This document shows positions 31,963-41,948 of a stretch of DNA of 64,000 nt, piece by piece. Location of the stretch: the NCBI RefSeq assembly GCF_019459225.1, contig NZ_JAIAZY010000005.1, forward strand, positions 1 to 64,000. Direction: 5' to 3'. A model generated the notes under the pieces. It had not been told where the DNA came from, did no database searches, and saw nothing but the letters and a program-made list of their open reading frames with translations. The position numbers were made by a program, and so were the translations under genes. How positions within the stretch are numbered: the first letter of the stretch is position 1; each line of letters opens with the position of its first letter. Source of the DNA: Bacillus sp. IITD106. GTDB lineage: Bacteria; Bacillota; Bacilli; Bacillales; Bacillaceae_C.

Positions 31963-33414
31963 TTATCGCTCCTTTATTGCTTTTAATGCTACAAGCCTAT
32001 CGTCAAAATCAAATACTTGGTCACCAATAATTTGATATGTTTCATGCCCTTTTCCCGCGATTAATACGACATCACCATTCCTTGCTTCTTGAATAGCAGA
32101 CGTGATGGCTTCTGTACGATCAGGAATAATTTGGTAGTCTCCAACTGCTCCTTTTTCCATATCAGCTAAAATTGATAAAGGATTTTCACTCCTTGGATTA
32201 TCTGATGTGAAAATTGGATTGGTAGAATATTTGCAAGCAATTTCAGCCATTAATGGTCGCTTGGAAGGATCTCTGTCTCCCCCGCACCCTACAACGGCGA
32301 ATATCCGTTTTTTTGCAAATTGTTGTATCGTTTTGAGGACATTTTCCAAGCTGTCAGGCGTATGGGCATAATCAACGATAACAGAAAAGTCTTGGCCTCC
32401 GTTTACTGATTCAAATCTTCCTGGTACCCCTGTTGCCTTTTCTATAGTCTGAACGATAAGGTCCAATGGAATATTAGAAACATATGCTGCTGCAATAGAA
32501 GCAAGAGCATTATATATATTAAACCTTCCCATCAAATTGAGTGTAATGTCTCTTTTCCCTTCAGGAGTATGCAGCGTAAAGCTTGTTCCGCCATTTTCAA
32601 GATTAATATTACTCGCCATAAAATCCGACGGAGAATCAATTCCATAAGTTACAACATGAGCAGAAGTTTCCACGATAAATTTTTTAGTCGCCTTATCGTC
32701 CGCATTTAATACCGCAAACTTCTTATTTTTATAATATGAGTTTCCAAGCTTTGAAAATAAAAGACTTTTAGCGAGTCTGTATTCCTCCATCGTATGATGA
32801 TAATCTAGATGATCTTGAGATAAGTTAGTAAAAACTGCAACATCATAATCACAGCCATTCACTCTCCCTTGCACTAAAGCATGGGAGGAAACTTCCATAA
32901 TAGCCGTATCTACCTTTTCACTAACCATTTCATGAAAAACCGACTGAAGAACTAGACTATCTGGAGTAGTGTTTTTAGTTTCAATCGTGCGATCACCGAT
33001 TTTCATATTGATAGTCCCAATTAATCCAGTTATCTTTTTATAATCTCTGAATATGGCTTCAATTAAATGACTTGTCGTAGTCTTTCCGTTTGTCCCAGTA
33101 ATACCAATTAAGTGTAAATGTTGGGTTGGATGGCCATAAAACGCATCCGCTAGTATTGCCATCGCCCTCGTCGTATCTTTCACAACAATGACGGGCACTT
33201 CTAGATCCAATTTTCTCTCTGCCAGTATAGCAACTGCACCACGATCAACTGCTTCCTTCGCAAAATGATGACCATCAAAAACATGTCCAGTAATACAAAT
33301 AAAAAAGCTCCCTGGCTCTACCTTTTTATGGTTATTGGCAATGCTGGTGACTTCCGGATTATGTTCCGGCATCTTTATAAAAGGAATCGATTGTAAAAGT
33401 GTATGTAGGTTCAT
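31963..33414 (-). CDS. murE: UDP-MurNAc-tripeptide synthetase, meso-diaminopimelate adding
   Basis: MurE adds the third stem amino acid to UDP-MurNAc-L-Ala-D-Glu. The 483-aa protein has an N-terminal uridine-binding domain, the P-loop [12 protein letters not shown] near residue 110, the carbamylated-Lys region, and [10 protein letters not shown] near residue 405. The DNPR motif selects meso-diaminopimelate, as expected for Bacillus. It follows spoVD by about 170 nt and precedes the MurF-like gene by 4 nt. Confidence 0.96.
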   Translation of the reverse strand: MNLHTLLQSIPFIKMPEHNPEVTSIANNHKKVEPGSFFICITGHVFDGHHFAKEAVDRGAVAILAERKLDLEVPVIVVKDTTRAMAILADAFYGHPTQHLHLIGITGTNGKTTTSHLIEAIFRDYKKITGLIGTINMKIGDRTIETKNTTPDSLVLQSVFHEMVSEKVDTAIMEVSSHALVQGRVNGCDYDVAVFTNLSQDHLDYHHTMEEYRLAKSLLFSKLGNSYYKNKKFAVLNADDKATKKFIVETSAHVVTYGIDSPSDFMASNINLENGGTSFTLHTPEGKRDITLNLMGRFNIYNALASIAAAYVSNIPLDLIVQTIEKATGVPGRFESVNGGQDFSVIVDYAHTPDSLENVLKTIQQFAKKRIFAVVGCGGDRDPSKRPLMAEIACKYSTNPIFTSDNPRSENPLSILADMEKGAVGDYQIIPDRTEAITSAIQEARNGDVVLIAGKGHETYQIIGDQVFDFDDRLVALKAIKER

Positions 33415-33549
33415 TCTTATTCAGTCCTTTCAACGTATCTAATCAAAGACGACACGTTTACTGCAATTAATGCATTCTTTTCTATTCTACAAAATTATTG
33501 TAATTGAAGCTATCATCGTTTTAAACTTTTTATCAATTTTTCATACAAT

Positions 33550-33575
33550 AGGCGGCTATGATATGCTCATGCCGC
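33550..33575 (-). terminator. Hairpin between spoVD and murE (weak terminator)
   Basis: GGCGGC and GCCGCC pair across a 14-base loop just after the spoVD stop codon. On the minus strand it is followed by TATTGTATG and not a U-run, so it may be an mRNA-end or attenuating structure and not a strong terminator. Confidence 0.45.
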
Positions 33576-33585
33576 CTTTCAGAAG

Positions 33586-35499
33586 TTATTTCATGTATAT
33601 TCGGACTACAGAACCCTCTGTAACCTTAACACCAGGTTCTGGAACTTGTTGGACTACTTCTGACCCTTCGCCACTGACATTTAGCTTTAAGTTATACATT
33701 TGCTGCTGAATTTCTTTAATCGTCATCCCTTTTAAATCAGGAACATTTATCATCACGGGATCATTCCATTTTTTCTCTTTTTCAATTTGGTTTTTTCGCG
33801 GCTTAACTCCCATTGACCTTAAAGAATCTTCCATGATTTTTCCGACTATCGGTGCTGCAACTGTTCCCCCAAATTGAATCGTTCCTTTTGGATTATCAAC
33901 AGCTGTGTATACAACGATTTGAGGATCATCTGCAGGTGCAAAGCCAATAAATGATACGATATGATTATTTTCCAAATACCTTCCATCCTTTGCCTTTTGC
34001 GCAGTCCCTGTCTTCCCACCTACCCGATACGAATCAATAAAGGCATTTCCACCAGTACCTTGGGCTACGACACTTTCAAGAGCATGTCGGATTTCTTTGG
34101 AAGTTGATTCAGATATAACTCTCCTTTTCGCGACAGGGGTCTTTCTCATGACTACTTCTCCTGTAATCGGATCAATCAATTCTTTCGCAATATAGGGCTG
34201 ATACAATATTCCTCCGTTTACTGCAGCTGCTACAGCTGCTACTTGCTGGATTGGAGTAACGGAAACCCCTTGCCCAAATGCCGTTGTTGCTTGTTCAACT
34301 GGACCAACTTGATTCATTTTAAAAAGGATTCCAGTACCTTCACCTGCTAAATCGATTCCTGTTTTCTGCCCAAATCCAAAATTTCGGATGTATTGAAATA
34401 ACTTCTCTTTACCAAGTCTATTTCCGAGTTCGACAAACCCAGGGTTGCATGAATTTTCTACTACCTCGAGAAATGATTGGCTCCCATGGCCTCCTCTTTT
34501 CCAGCACTTTAGAGTGGCTCCACCCACTTTTGCAAAACCAGGATCATGAAAATGATCATGTTCAAGATCCACTTTTCCCTCTTCTAAAGCGGCTGCAAGT
34601 GTAATGATTTTAAAAGTAGAACCAGGCTCATATGTGCTCCATATCGGTAAATTACGATTATATACCTCTTGAGGAACTTCCCTGAAATCTGCTGGGTTAA
34701 AAGATGGCCTGCTCGACATAGCTAATATTTCACCTGTTTTCGGATCCATCGCAATGGCAACAATCCCATCTGGATTATATAATGCTTCTGCATTATCTAA
34801 TTCACGTTCAATGATAGATTGAATTTTTGTGTCTATCGTCAACTTCAAGTCAGATCCATCCACAGGTGGATCATATTCATCAGACATATCAGGCATCCTT
34901 CTGCCTTTTGCATCTGAGAAAAATTGGACAGAACCTTTCTTCCCGCTTAATTCTTTATCATAGTACAGTTCAAGCCCCATCAAGCCTTGATTATCTATTC
35001 CAGTAAATCCAAGGACATGTGAAAGATAACTGCCGAAAGGGTAATATCGTTTTGAATCTTCAGCAATATAAACACCTTTTATTTTTAACTCACGGATTTC
35101 CATTGCTTTTTCAAAGGAGATTTTTCTTCCTTCGCGAATTCTTTCAATCGATGAATTTTTTACCATTTGCTTATATAATTTTTCCTTGGAAGCATTCAGA
35201 GCGGCTGCAAGTTTCTCCGAGGCTGCAACAGGGTCTTCAATTTGCCTTGGAACTACAAAAACAGTTGGTGCACTTTGATTAGCTGCTATTGGAACTCCAT
35301 TTCGATCGACGATTTTACCGCGTTCAGGCTCAAAGTGAATATTTCGGCTCCATGAATCTCTTGCCCGCTCCGTTAATACACTATTCATTCCAAATTGAAC
35401 ATAGCCCAATCGTACATCAATGATAAAAAAGACAAATAAACCTGCTGCTAGAATGAACGATAGTCTTTTTCTTACGGTAACAGTCGAAACACGTTTCAA
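33586..35499 (-). CDS. spoVD: Stage V sporulation protein D (class B PBP)
   Basis: SpoVD is the mother-cell transpeptidase for spore cortex synthesis, working with SpoVE. From a TTG at 35499 it is 637 aa. It has an N-terminal membrane helix (about residues 12-30), a dimerisation domain, the transpeptidase motifs EPGSTFK (SxxK), SCN (SxN) and KTGTAQ, and one C-terminal PASTA domain. GAGGGGG lies 8 nt before the TTG, and KRVSTVTVRKRL is the family N-terminus. The longer open frame upstream to 35694 is not supported. Confidence 0.94.
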   Translation of the reverse strand: MKRVSTVTVRKRLSFILAAGLFVFFIIDVRLGYVQFGMNSVLTERARDSWSRNIHFEPERGKIVDRNGVPIAANQSAPTVFVVPRQIEDPVAASEKLAAALNASKEKLYKQMVKNSSIERIREGRKISFEKAMEIRELKIKGVYIAEDSKRYYPFGSYLSHVLGFTGIDNQGLMGLELYYDKELSGKKGSVQFFSDAKGRRMPDMSDEYDPPVDGSDLKLTIDTKIQSIIERELDNAEALYNPDGIVAIAMDPKTGEILAMSSRPSFNPADFREVPQEVYNRNLPIWSTYEPGSTFKIITLAAALEEGKVDLEHDHFHDPGFAKVGGATLKCWKRGGHGSQSFLEVVENSCNPGFVELGNRLGKEKLFQYIRNFGFGQKTGIDLAGEGTGILFKMNQVGPVEQATTAFGQGVSVTPIQQVAAVAAAVNGGILYQPYIAKELIDPITGEVVMRKTPVAKRRVISESTSKEIRHALESVVAQGTGGNAFIDSYRVGGKTGTAQKAKDGRYLENNHIVSFIGFAPADDPQIVVYTAVDNPKGTIQFGGTVAAPIVGKIMEDSLRSMGVKPRKNQIEKEKKWNDPVMINVPDLKGMTIKEIQQQMYNLKLNVSGEGSEVVQQVPEPGVKVTEGSVVRIYMK

Positions 35500-35660
35500 A
35501 AAAAGGACCCCCTCATTTTCTGGCTCGTTTAAACTTATGCCTTGTCCCCTACTAGTAGTACAAGAAGAATACATAAGTGGTTTACATAGAGATGGATGTT
35601 TACCTTCGCAAAAGAAAATGAGAAGGAGTTTGCTAATCGCTGTGACGGAAAAAATCTCCA

Positions 35661-35704
35661 AAAGGAAACAGTGGCTAACTCTATGAGCAGCCACTGTTTC
35701 CTTT
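35661..35704 (-). terminator. Terminator downstream of pbpB
   Basis: A perfect 16-bp stem (AAAGGAAACAGTGGCT with its complement) around a 12-base loop begins at the pbpB stop codon. On the minus strand it is followed by TTGGAGATTTTTT. It separates the division genes from the sporulation gene spoVD. Confidence 0.75.
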
Positions 35705-37913
35705 AATCCAAAGGTTTGCCTTCATCTTCTTTATTTTTAGCTGATTTTTCACGTTCGATTTTTTGTCTAGGAGTTTCAAAATTCACGACTAGATGATCCC
35801 CCTCTTTAATAGGGGAGTCAGGCTTGATATTTTGCTTTAATGCGAACCCATCTCCGACTATATTCACATTAATATTAGCCATTTGCGCAGCATATAATAC
35901 ATCACGTTTGGACCAGCCAGTCATATTTGGTAAAGTTAGATTTCCGTCTGTTTTAATAAAAATCTTTGCACCTTCAATTAATGAAGAGCCCGAATTTGGC
36001 GATTGGTCGATGATCTTATCCCCATCTCCTATAATAATCGGAACTAATGATTTTTCCTTTATATATTCAATTGCTTCAACCTTCTTCATTTTTGAGAAAT
36101 CAGGGAGGTCGGCAATTTTAGTATCCGGGATTTCTTCAGGTTGAATATTCAAATATTCTAAACTGCTTTTCATAACTGGATTAAAAATCATCGAAACGGG
36201 AACACTGCCGTTTTCAAGATTACCGTTCTCATCTTCTTTTAAATTTGGTTGATCGACGACTACGTACATGATTAATTTCGGATCATCAGCAGGCGCCATA
36301 CCGAGAAATGAAAAGACATAATCATCATAGCCTTTTAAATATTTCCCATCAGGACCAGGAATTTGGGCAGTTCCCGTTTTTCCGGCAACTTTATAGCCTT
36401 CAATCTTATACCTTCCCCCAGTCCCATGTTCGGATGTAAGAACCGTTTCAAGTATACTTCTTACTTCTTTCGCTGTTTCTTTGCTGATTGGCTGGCCAAC
36501 TATTTCAGGCTTTGTCTCCTTGACAGTGCCATCATTAGGATTTTCTATTTTTTCTACGACATAGGGCTTCATCATTTTTCCATCATTTGCGATTGCAGTC
36601 ATTGCTTGAACCATTTGCATAGCAGTGACGGTCGTTCCTTGGCCAAAAACACTCGTTACTTTTTCGATTGGCCAATCATATAAAATTTTCCCTGACACTT
36701 CATTTGGAAGATCAATGCCTGTAGGTGTTCCGAATTTAAATCTATCCATATATTCCCGCCAAGCTTGAGTACCCATTTTTTCAAGCAAATACGCAAATCC
36801 TACGTTAGAAGAACGCTGCACACCTTCTAAATAAGTAATTGGCCCCCAGCCTCTTCCGCTATTATGATCTCCTATATAATCACGTTTATTAACATAATAT
36901 CTACCTGAAGGAAATGTATCATTTGGATTAAATACTTTTTTTTCGATCGAGGCAGCTAACGAAAAAATTTTCATCGTTGATCCCGGTTCATAAGAAGTTT
37001 CAATTATTTCATTATGCCATGATTTATCAATACCCACTCTTGTCTCTGGATGATACGTTGGCCTTTGTGCCATAGCAAGAATTTTGCCAGTCTTCGGATC
37101 CGCAACAACAGCCATAATTCTTTTTGGCTTATATTGCGCATCCACTTTATTCATGGCATCTTCAAGGAAAGTTTGAATTTTTTTATCTAATGTTAAATAG
37201 ATGTCATGACCATTTATCGGTTCAGTGACATGTTTATGCGAATTCGGCAATACGTAATTCCAAATGTCACCTTCGTACTTTATAGATCCATCCTTGCCTT
37301 TTAATAAATCGTTGTAGCTATTTTCCAATCCTGTTATTCCAACAATTTCAGATGTTTTTTTATCTTTTTGAGCATAACCAATCAAGTGAGATGAAAAAAT
37401 TCCATTTGGATAAGAGCGTTTTGATTCTTTTATAAAAGAAATACCCGGCAATTTAAGATCTTCAATTTTTTTCTTCACACTATGCGACAAATCTTTTCCA
37501 GCAGCTCCAAACTCTACTTGTTTCCGTCCTTCTTTTGTAAGTCTCTCATATATTTCCTGCTCACTCATATCTATTACTGCAGCTAGCTTTGAAGCAGTCA
37601 TTTGTGGATCAGCTACATGTCTAGGATGTTCAGGGTCAATCGTTAAGTCCTTATCAAGGATAGCGACTAGCGTATAAGATGCAGAGTCCTCAGCTATAGC
37701 CTCGCCGTTGTGATCGAAAATAGTTCCTCTTTTACTAGGGATTTTCTCTTGTCGCAAATAGATTTGAGCCGCTTTTGCTGATAACACTCTTCCTTCTGCT
37801 TCACCGGTATACTGAATAGTGACAAATCTAACAATCAATACAAAAAAGAGCAGGCTAAAGAAAATAAAGAAAAACGCTGCTCCTATGTTCATATTCTTTT
37901 TAGTACTTTTCAT
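35703..37913 (-). CDS. pbpB: Penicillin-binding protein 2B (septal transpeptidase)
   Basis: PBP2B is the essential division transpeptidase that works with FtsW. The 736-aa protein has an N-terminal membrane helix (residues 10-30), a dimerisation domain, the catalytic motifs EPGSTMK, SSN and KTGTAQ, and two C-terminal PASTA repeats (from about residue 600: LPDFSKMKKVEAIEYIKEK and LPNMTGWSKRDVLYAAQ). It is slightly longer than the B. subtilis protein (716) because of a charged tail. It overlaps ftsL by 4 nt. Confidence 0.95.
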   Translation of the reverse strand: MKSTKKNMNIGAAFFFIFFSLLFFVLIVRFVTIQYTGEAEGRVLSAKAAQIYLRQEKIPSKRGTIFDHNGEAIAEDSASYTLVAILDKDLTIDPEHPRHVADPQMTASKLAAVIDMSEQEIYERLTKEGRKQVEFGAAGKDLSHSVKKKIEDLKLPGISFIKESKRSYPNGIFSSHLIGYAQKDKKTSEIVGITGLENSYNDLLKGKDGSIKYEGDIWNYVLPNSHKHVTEPINGHDIYLTLDKKIQTFLEDAMNKVDAQYKPKRIMAVVADPKTGKILAMAQRPTYHPETRVGIDKSWHNEIIETSYEPGSTMKIFSLAASIEKKVFNPNDTFPSGRYYVNKRDYIGDHNSGRGWGPITYLEGVQRSSNVGFAYLLEKMGTQAWREYMDRFKFGTPTGIDLPNEVSGKILYDWPIEKVTSVFGQGTTVTAMQMVQAMTAIANDGKMMKPYVVEKIENPNDGTVKETKPEIVGQPISKETAKEVRSILETVLTSEHGTGGRYKIEGYKVAGKTGTAQIPGPDGKYLKGYDDYVFSFLGMAPADDPKLIMYVVVDQPNLKEDENGNLENGSVPVSMIFNPVMKSSLEYLNIQPEEIPDTKIADLPDFSKMKKVEAIEYIKEKSLVPIIIGDGDKIIDQSPNSGSSLIEGAKIFIKTDGNLTLPNMTGWSKRDVLYAAQMANINVNIVGDGFALKQNIKPDSPIKEGDHLVVNFETPRQKIEREKSAKNKEDEGKPLD

Positions 37914-38272
37914 TTTTTCTCTATACCCCTGACTTTATTTGGATCTAAATTCAAACCCAATTCTTTCGCCTTATCAAAAAGCTTTTCAGGACTGCTTAGT
38001 TCCTTTACTTGTGAACCCAAATCTTCGTTTATTTTTTGTTGCTCATGAATAGCGGTTTTAACATCTTCAATATTTTTATTCACTTCATATATCTGCGCTT
38101 GAGCGGATATAATTTGAACGGCCATGACGATAACAAAAGCTACAAGCAGCATTGCAAGAAATTTTTCTCCAGGAGTAATTTTTGCATGGCGTTTGATCGT
38201 TTTTACTTGAACTTGTGTTTGTTGTTGTGTTTCTACATGTTGTTCATAATGTTTACGGGCTAAATTACTCAA
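37910..38272 (-). CDS. ftsL: Cell division protein FtsL
   Basis: FtsL is a small bitopic divisome protein that forms a coiled coil with DivIC. The 120-aa protein has a 30-residue cytoplasmic tail rich in Gln, a membrane helix (about residues 37-57) and an extracytoplasmic leucine-zipper-like coiled coil (EVNKNIEDVKTAI region, residues 65-100). It lies between rsmH and pbpB as in all Bacillus dcw clusters. Sequence conservation in this family is low, so the call rests on topology and place. Confidence 0.9.
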   Translation of the reverse strand: MSNLARKHYEQHVETQQQTQVQVKTIKRHAKITPGEKFLAMLLVAFVIVMAVQIISAQAQIYEVNKNIEDVKTAIHEQQKINEDLGSQVKELSSPEKLFDKAKELGLNLDPNKVRGIEKK

Positions 38273-38320
38273 AATGTCTCCCCCTACACCAGAATCCTTT
38301 AAAAGTATTTTCCGATATGT

Positions 38321-39253
38321 TTATATTTTTTCAGCAATTCTTAATTTTGCTGAACGTGCTCGATTGTTTATGTCTAATTCCTTCTCTGAAGGAGTGATCG
38401 GTTTTCGATTGACAAGCTTTAATTTTGGTTCATAGCCTTCTGGTATAACTGGCATTCCAGGGGGCAATGGTGGTCCCTCGCTTGCTTCCTTAAAAACAGA
38501 TTTACATATTCTATCTTCCAAAGAATGAAACGTAATGACACTGATTCTTCCTGTTGGATTAAGTAAATCTATCGCTTGATGAAGCGAACTTTTAAATGCG
38601 TGCAGTTCATCATTCACAGCGATTCGAATTGCTTGAAAAATCCGTTTAGCAGGATGTCCACCTTTTCTTCGTGCAGGTGCAGGGATCCCTTCTTTTATTA
38701 ATTCAACTAATTCACCTGTCGTTTCGATAGGTGCTTTTTCTCTTGCAGCCTCAATTTTACGGGCAATTTGCTTGGAAAATTTTTCTTCACCATAATGGAA
38801 AAAAATCCTAACCAGATCCTCATAGGACCACTGATTAATCACATCATAAGCTGAGATTTCACCTTGAAGGTCCATTCTCATATCAAGTGGTGCATTGTGG
38901 TGGTAACTAAAACCTCTTTCCGGAGTGTCTAGCTGAGGGGACGAAACTCCCAAATCATATAAAATCCCATCCACTTTATGTATTCCAAGGCTGTTTATTT
39001 TTTCTTCTATATATTTAAAATTACTTTTAACAAAAATTAAGTTCTTTTCGTACTTTGAAAGCTTTTCTTTAGCATGTGCAATAGCTGTTTCATCTTGATC
39101 AAAAGCAAGTAGCCTGCCTTCACTGGATAGCTTGGAAAGGATTAATTCAGAATGCCCCCCACCCCCGAGAGTACAATCCACATAAATACCATTAGGTTGA
39201 ACATTCAATCCTTCAACAGTTTCCTTCAATAAAACGGTAGTATGATTAAACAT
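38321..39253 (-). CDS. rsmH: 16S rRNA m4C1402 methyltransferase
   Basis: RsmH methylates N4 of C1402 in 16S rRNA. The 310-aa protein has the SAM-binding motif [16 protein letters not shown] near residue 24, [23 protein letters not shown] near residue 98, and [17 protein letters not shown]. The catalytic-domain end [15 protein letters not shown] is present near residue 240. It directly follows mraZ, the arrangement in which MraZ opposes RsmH. Confidence 0.95.
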   Translation of the reverse strand: MFNHTTVLLKETVEGLNVQPNGIYVDCTLGGGGHSELILSKLSSEGRLLAFDQDETAIAHAKEKLSKYEKNLIFVKSNFKYIEEKINSLGIHKVDGILYDLGVSSPQLDTPERGFSYHHNAPLDMRMDLQGEISAYDVINQWSYEDLVRIFFHYGEEKFSKQIARKIEAAREKAPIETTGELVELIKEGIPAPARRKGGHPAKRIFQAIRIAVNDELHAFKSSLHQAIDLLNPTGRISVITFHSLEDRICKSVFKEASEGPPLPPGMPVIPEGYEPKLKLVNRKPITPSEKELDINNRARSAKLRIAEKI

Positions 39254-39279
39254 TAGATGTCACCTTTCAAAATCATCGA

Positions 39280-39711
39280 CTAAATGTCAAAATCAATCAT
39301 ATTCTCTGCAATTTCAGCAAATGATTCTTCTGATTCTGCAAAATAGTCTTCCCAACTATCCTTGCTCCAAATCTCAATTCTGCTAGAAACCCCTAAAATC
39401 ACACATTCTTTTACAAGTTTTGCATAGCCTAGGAGTGGTGTTGGCAAATTTATTCTGCCTTGTTTATCTATTTCACATTCAACGGCTCCGGAGAAAAAAA
39501 ATCTCGTAAATGCTCTAGCGTCTTTCTTTGTCATGGGGAGAGATTTTAGCTTTTCTTCCAAAAGTCGCCATTCTTCGAGAGGATAACCAAATAAACATTG
39601 ATCGAGACCACGGGTAATGACAAACGTTTCCCCGAGATGCTCACGAAATTTTGCTGGGACAATTAAACGACCCTTTGCATCAATATTGTGTTGGTATTCT
39701 CCCATGAACAT
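39280..39711 (-). CDS. mraZ: Transcriptional regulator MraZ
   Basis: MraZ is an AbrB-fold DNA-binding protein that represses its own dcw operon. The 143-aa protein has two MraZ domains, each with a DxKGR-type motif ([15 protein letters not shown] near residue 8 and [15 protein letters not shown] near residue 80). Start ATG 39711 has GGGGG 8 nt upstream and begins MFMGEYQH like the family; the frame is open to 39726. Its presumed binding repeats lie directly upstream at 39721-39767. Confidence 0.95.
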   Translation of the reverse strand: MFMGEYQHNIDAKGRLIVPAKFREHLGETFVITRGLDQCLFGYPLEEWRLLEEKLKSLPMTKKDARAFTRFFFSGAVECEIDKQGRINLPTPLLGYAKLVKECVILGVSSRIEIWSKDSWEDYFAESEESFAEIAENMIDFDI

Positions 39712-39720
39712 AAGATATGC

Positions 39721-39767
39721 CCCCACTTTCTAACTTTACTGTACCACATCCCCCCACTTTCTACCAC
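39721..39767 (-). promoter_or_regulatory. MraZ operator and dcw promoter
   Basis: On the minus strand, GTGGTA (39762-39767), GTGGGG (39752-39757) and GTGGTA (39742-39747) recur at exactly 10-bp steps. A fourth GTGGGG (39721-39726) lies 21 bp further on, at the ribosome-binding site. Phased direct repeats of this kind are the known MraZ target (AAAGTG- or TGGGN-type repeats). An extended -10 box TGGTACAGT (39738-39746) lies inside the array, with start near 39731, so bound MraZ would block it. Confidence 0.75.
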
Positions 39768-39786
39768 CCTTTTTTTCAAAGGAAAA

Positions 39787-39833
39787 TAAAAAACTATCTA
39801 AACATTGAAGCAAAACTCCATTGTTTAGATAGT
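39787..39833 (-). terminator. Terminator downstream of bshC
   Basis: ACTATCTAAACA and TGTTTAGATAGT form a 12-bp stem with a 17-base loop, followed on the minus strand by a U-rich run (TTTTTTATTTT). It isolates bshC from the dcw promoter. Confidence 0.88.
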
Positions 39834-39842
39834 CATTTTTCA

Positions 39843-41471
39843 TTATATTTTTATTAATTTGTGTGTCCCATCAAAAGCAAATGCTTCTTCCATTAATTGA
39901 TGGATAAACTCTTCTCCCATTTCATTTAAATAGTAAAATATATTCCACATACGTTCCTGAGGTACCCCATTCGGCAATAAATGCCGTTCTATTTTGCTAT
40001 ATTTGTCTAAAATTGTCTGATGTTTGATGGCTTGTGATTGATTTGATTTTTGCTCCATGAATTGAAGCTGTTTTAAATGTATCGAAAGATTTTTTCTAGC
40101 GAGCGGTAATAATCCGCGATCACTTTCTTCCAACCTTTTAAAAATCGAATCATATTGATTTTCCAAGTATTTTTTTGCATTGTGAAGAATACATAGCAAT
40201 TCTTTATCCGCAACATTTTCTAAAAATAATGCTTTAGTCCTCGTGACTCCATTTTTAAGTATATCTTCAATAGATAACTGTAAATCATGTATATCTCTTT
40301 CCACTGCTGCTTCGAGAAATGTCATATTTATCCTTGGAATAATAGGAGGCATTTTATTTTCTACTATCTCAAATGCTTTTTTTAATTCACCCCAGTAAGC
40401 GATTTCACCTGGTCCAGCTATGAATGCTAGAGTAGGAAATAGCCATTCTTGCATTATCGGTCTAGTAACGACGTTATTACTGAAGTTTTCCGGTTTTTGA
40501 CGCAGCAATTCACGCAAGCTATCGCTATCCATTTGGAAATGGGCTTTTTTTGACAAAAAACAATCATTTTGAGAATCATAATCTAACAAAATTCGTTCAT
40601 TATATAGGTAATAGAATAAGTTAGCAGAACTTTCTTCCATTTCAATTGCTTTTTTAAAGCCGTAATTTCCAATCTCTTTTTGCTGAGATAATACCGCTTG
40701 ACTCAGCTCAACATTTTGATCAATTAACCTGGAAAAGAAAGGCTCTTCCAAACGACGTAATGCTGGGTCAGCTGAATCTATAATGAGCAAACCATAGTCT
40801 TTAAAGAGAGACATAACGATATATGAAAAAAGATCGGTTATCGAATCATATTCTATAATGGCCGAATGAAGTGAAGATAATAATTGTTTCGTATGCGCTT
40901 TTTCACCAAAATGAGTAAACACGGTGTTGACCCATTGCTGCATTTCGTTTTTATTATAATAAATATGTGACGTCATTTTCTTCTCATCATGATTGCCAGC
41001 GAAGGAAATCTTTTTTAAGGATTGTCCGGCTTCGGCATATACATGATTGATTTCAAGAAAATCATGATCTTCTCCAGCAATCCAAAATATAGGAACGACT
41101 GGTCTATCGAGTTTTCTTTCCTGTTCTTCCGCAAGTTTTATAATGGAAATAATTTTATGTATTGAATAAAGTGGGCCAGTTAATAGTCCTGCTTGCTGCC
41201 CGCCAATGACAACAACCGAATGTTCATCGCGCATTTTTTCTAATGACAATTTTGTTTTATCGGATTGCGGGAATTTACTCATATAATTTTCAATTACTCT
41301 TGCAATGCCTGTACGATCAATATTTCTTGACATAAGGTCACGATAGCGCTTCTCAAATACTGTATTCTCCGTTATATCGTAATGAAAAAAACCTTTTACA
41401 GGTTCTTTTTGTTCTATATAAAGAGAAGCAAAGTCGTTCGTGGCTGGAATGACGATGCTTTCTAATTCCAT
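39843..41471 (-). CDS. bshC: Bacillithiol biosynthesis cysteine-adding enzyme BshC
   Basis: BshC adds cysteine to GlcN-malate, the last step of bacillithiol synthesis, the main low-molecular-weight thiol of Bacillus. The 542-aa protein has the Rossmann-type core (VVIGGQQAGLLTGPLYSIHKIIS near residue 88, PIFWIAGEDHDFLEINHVY near residue 130) and a long C-terminal coiled coil (about residues 385-480). The B. subtilis name is YllA. It lies between mraZ and the DUF3397 gene as in related genomes. Confidence 0.94.
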   Translation of the reverse strand: MELESIVIPATNDFASLYIEQKEPVKGFFHYDITENTVFEKRYRDLMSRNIDRTGIARVIENYMSKFPQSDKTKLSLEKMRDEHSVVVIGGQQAGLLTGPLYSIHKIISIIKLAEEQERKLDRPVVPIFWIAGEDHDFLEINHVYAEAGQSLKKISFAGNHDEKKMTSHIYYNKNEMQQWVNTVFTHFGEKAHTKQLLSSLHSAIIEYDSITDLFSYIVMSLFKDYGLLIIDSADPALRRLEEPFFSRLIDQNVELSQAVLSQQKEIGNYGFKKAIEMEESSANLFYYLYNERILLDYDSQNDCFLSKKAHFQMDSDSLRELLRQKPENFSNNVVTRPIMQEWLFPTLAFIAGPGEIAYWGELKKAFEIVENKMPPIIPRINMTFLEAAVERDIHDLQLSIEDILKNGVTRTKALFLENVADKELLCILHNAKKYLENQYDSIFKRLEESDRGLLPLARKNLSIHLKQLQFMEQKSNQSQAIKHQTILDKYSKIERHLLPNGVPQERMWNIFYYLNEMGEEFIHQLMEEAFAFDGTHKLIKI

Positions 41472-41552
41472 AAGCCGTACTTCCTTTCTGCATTTACTAA
41501 GCGTAAGTATAGCAAAAACTTTAAGTAAAAGATATTATGTAGTACTGAAAAA

Positions 41553-41948
41553 TTATTTGAACATTACAGCCTCAATGGCTCGAGATGCCGCTCCGTATAT
41601 TAGTAATCCTATGTAAATGGCTGAGAACAATAAAAAATTCAGTCTCCAAAATCCTTGAAATACTTTGCCGTAATCAATTTCTTCCTTAACTTTCCAATAG
41701 ACATATGTAAATAGAATAGCTGTCAATAATACAAATAAAATAATAAGCCAGAGCAAAGATTTAGACCAAATGACTAAGATTAAATAATGCACTGAAAAAA
41801 TTAATACAAATGTAGTAATATTGATGGCTGCTCCTTTTGCCTTTTTTTGACTATTCGTCAATAGTTTTACGATGAAGAAAACTAGAACAAATAGAAGTAC
41901 AGGCAGAATAACAAAAATTGCTGCCAATGAGGACAATAAAGCTAACAT
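41553..41948 (-). CDS. DUF3397 membrane protein
   Basis: A 131-aa integral membrane protein with four predicted helices (about residues 5-28, 42-62, 67-86, 103-123) and a KEEIDYGKVFQGFWRLNF loop. I take it for the DUF3397 family, found between panE and bshC in Bacillus; function unknown. The start overlaps the panE stop by 1 nt (TAATG), so it is translated with panE. Confidence 0.75.
   Translation of the reverse strand: MLALLSSLAAIFVILPVLLFVLVFFIVKLLTNSQKKAKGAAINITTFVLIFSVHYLILVIWSKSLLWLIILFVLLTAILFTYVYWKVKEEIDYGKVFQGFWRLNFLLFSAIYIGLLIYGAASRAIEAVMFK

Noticed and set aside
35500-35694. 65-residue N-terminal extension of spoVD
   Set aside because: It is not similar to the family and overlaps the pbpB terminator; the TTG at 35499 has the ribosome-binding site and the family N-terminus.
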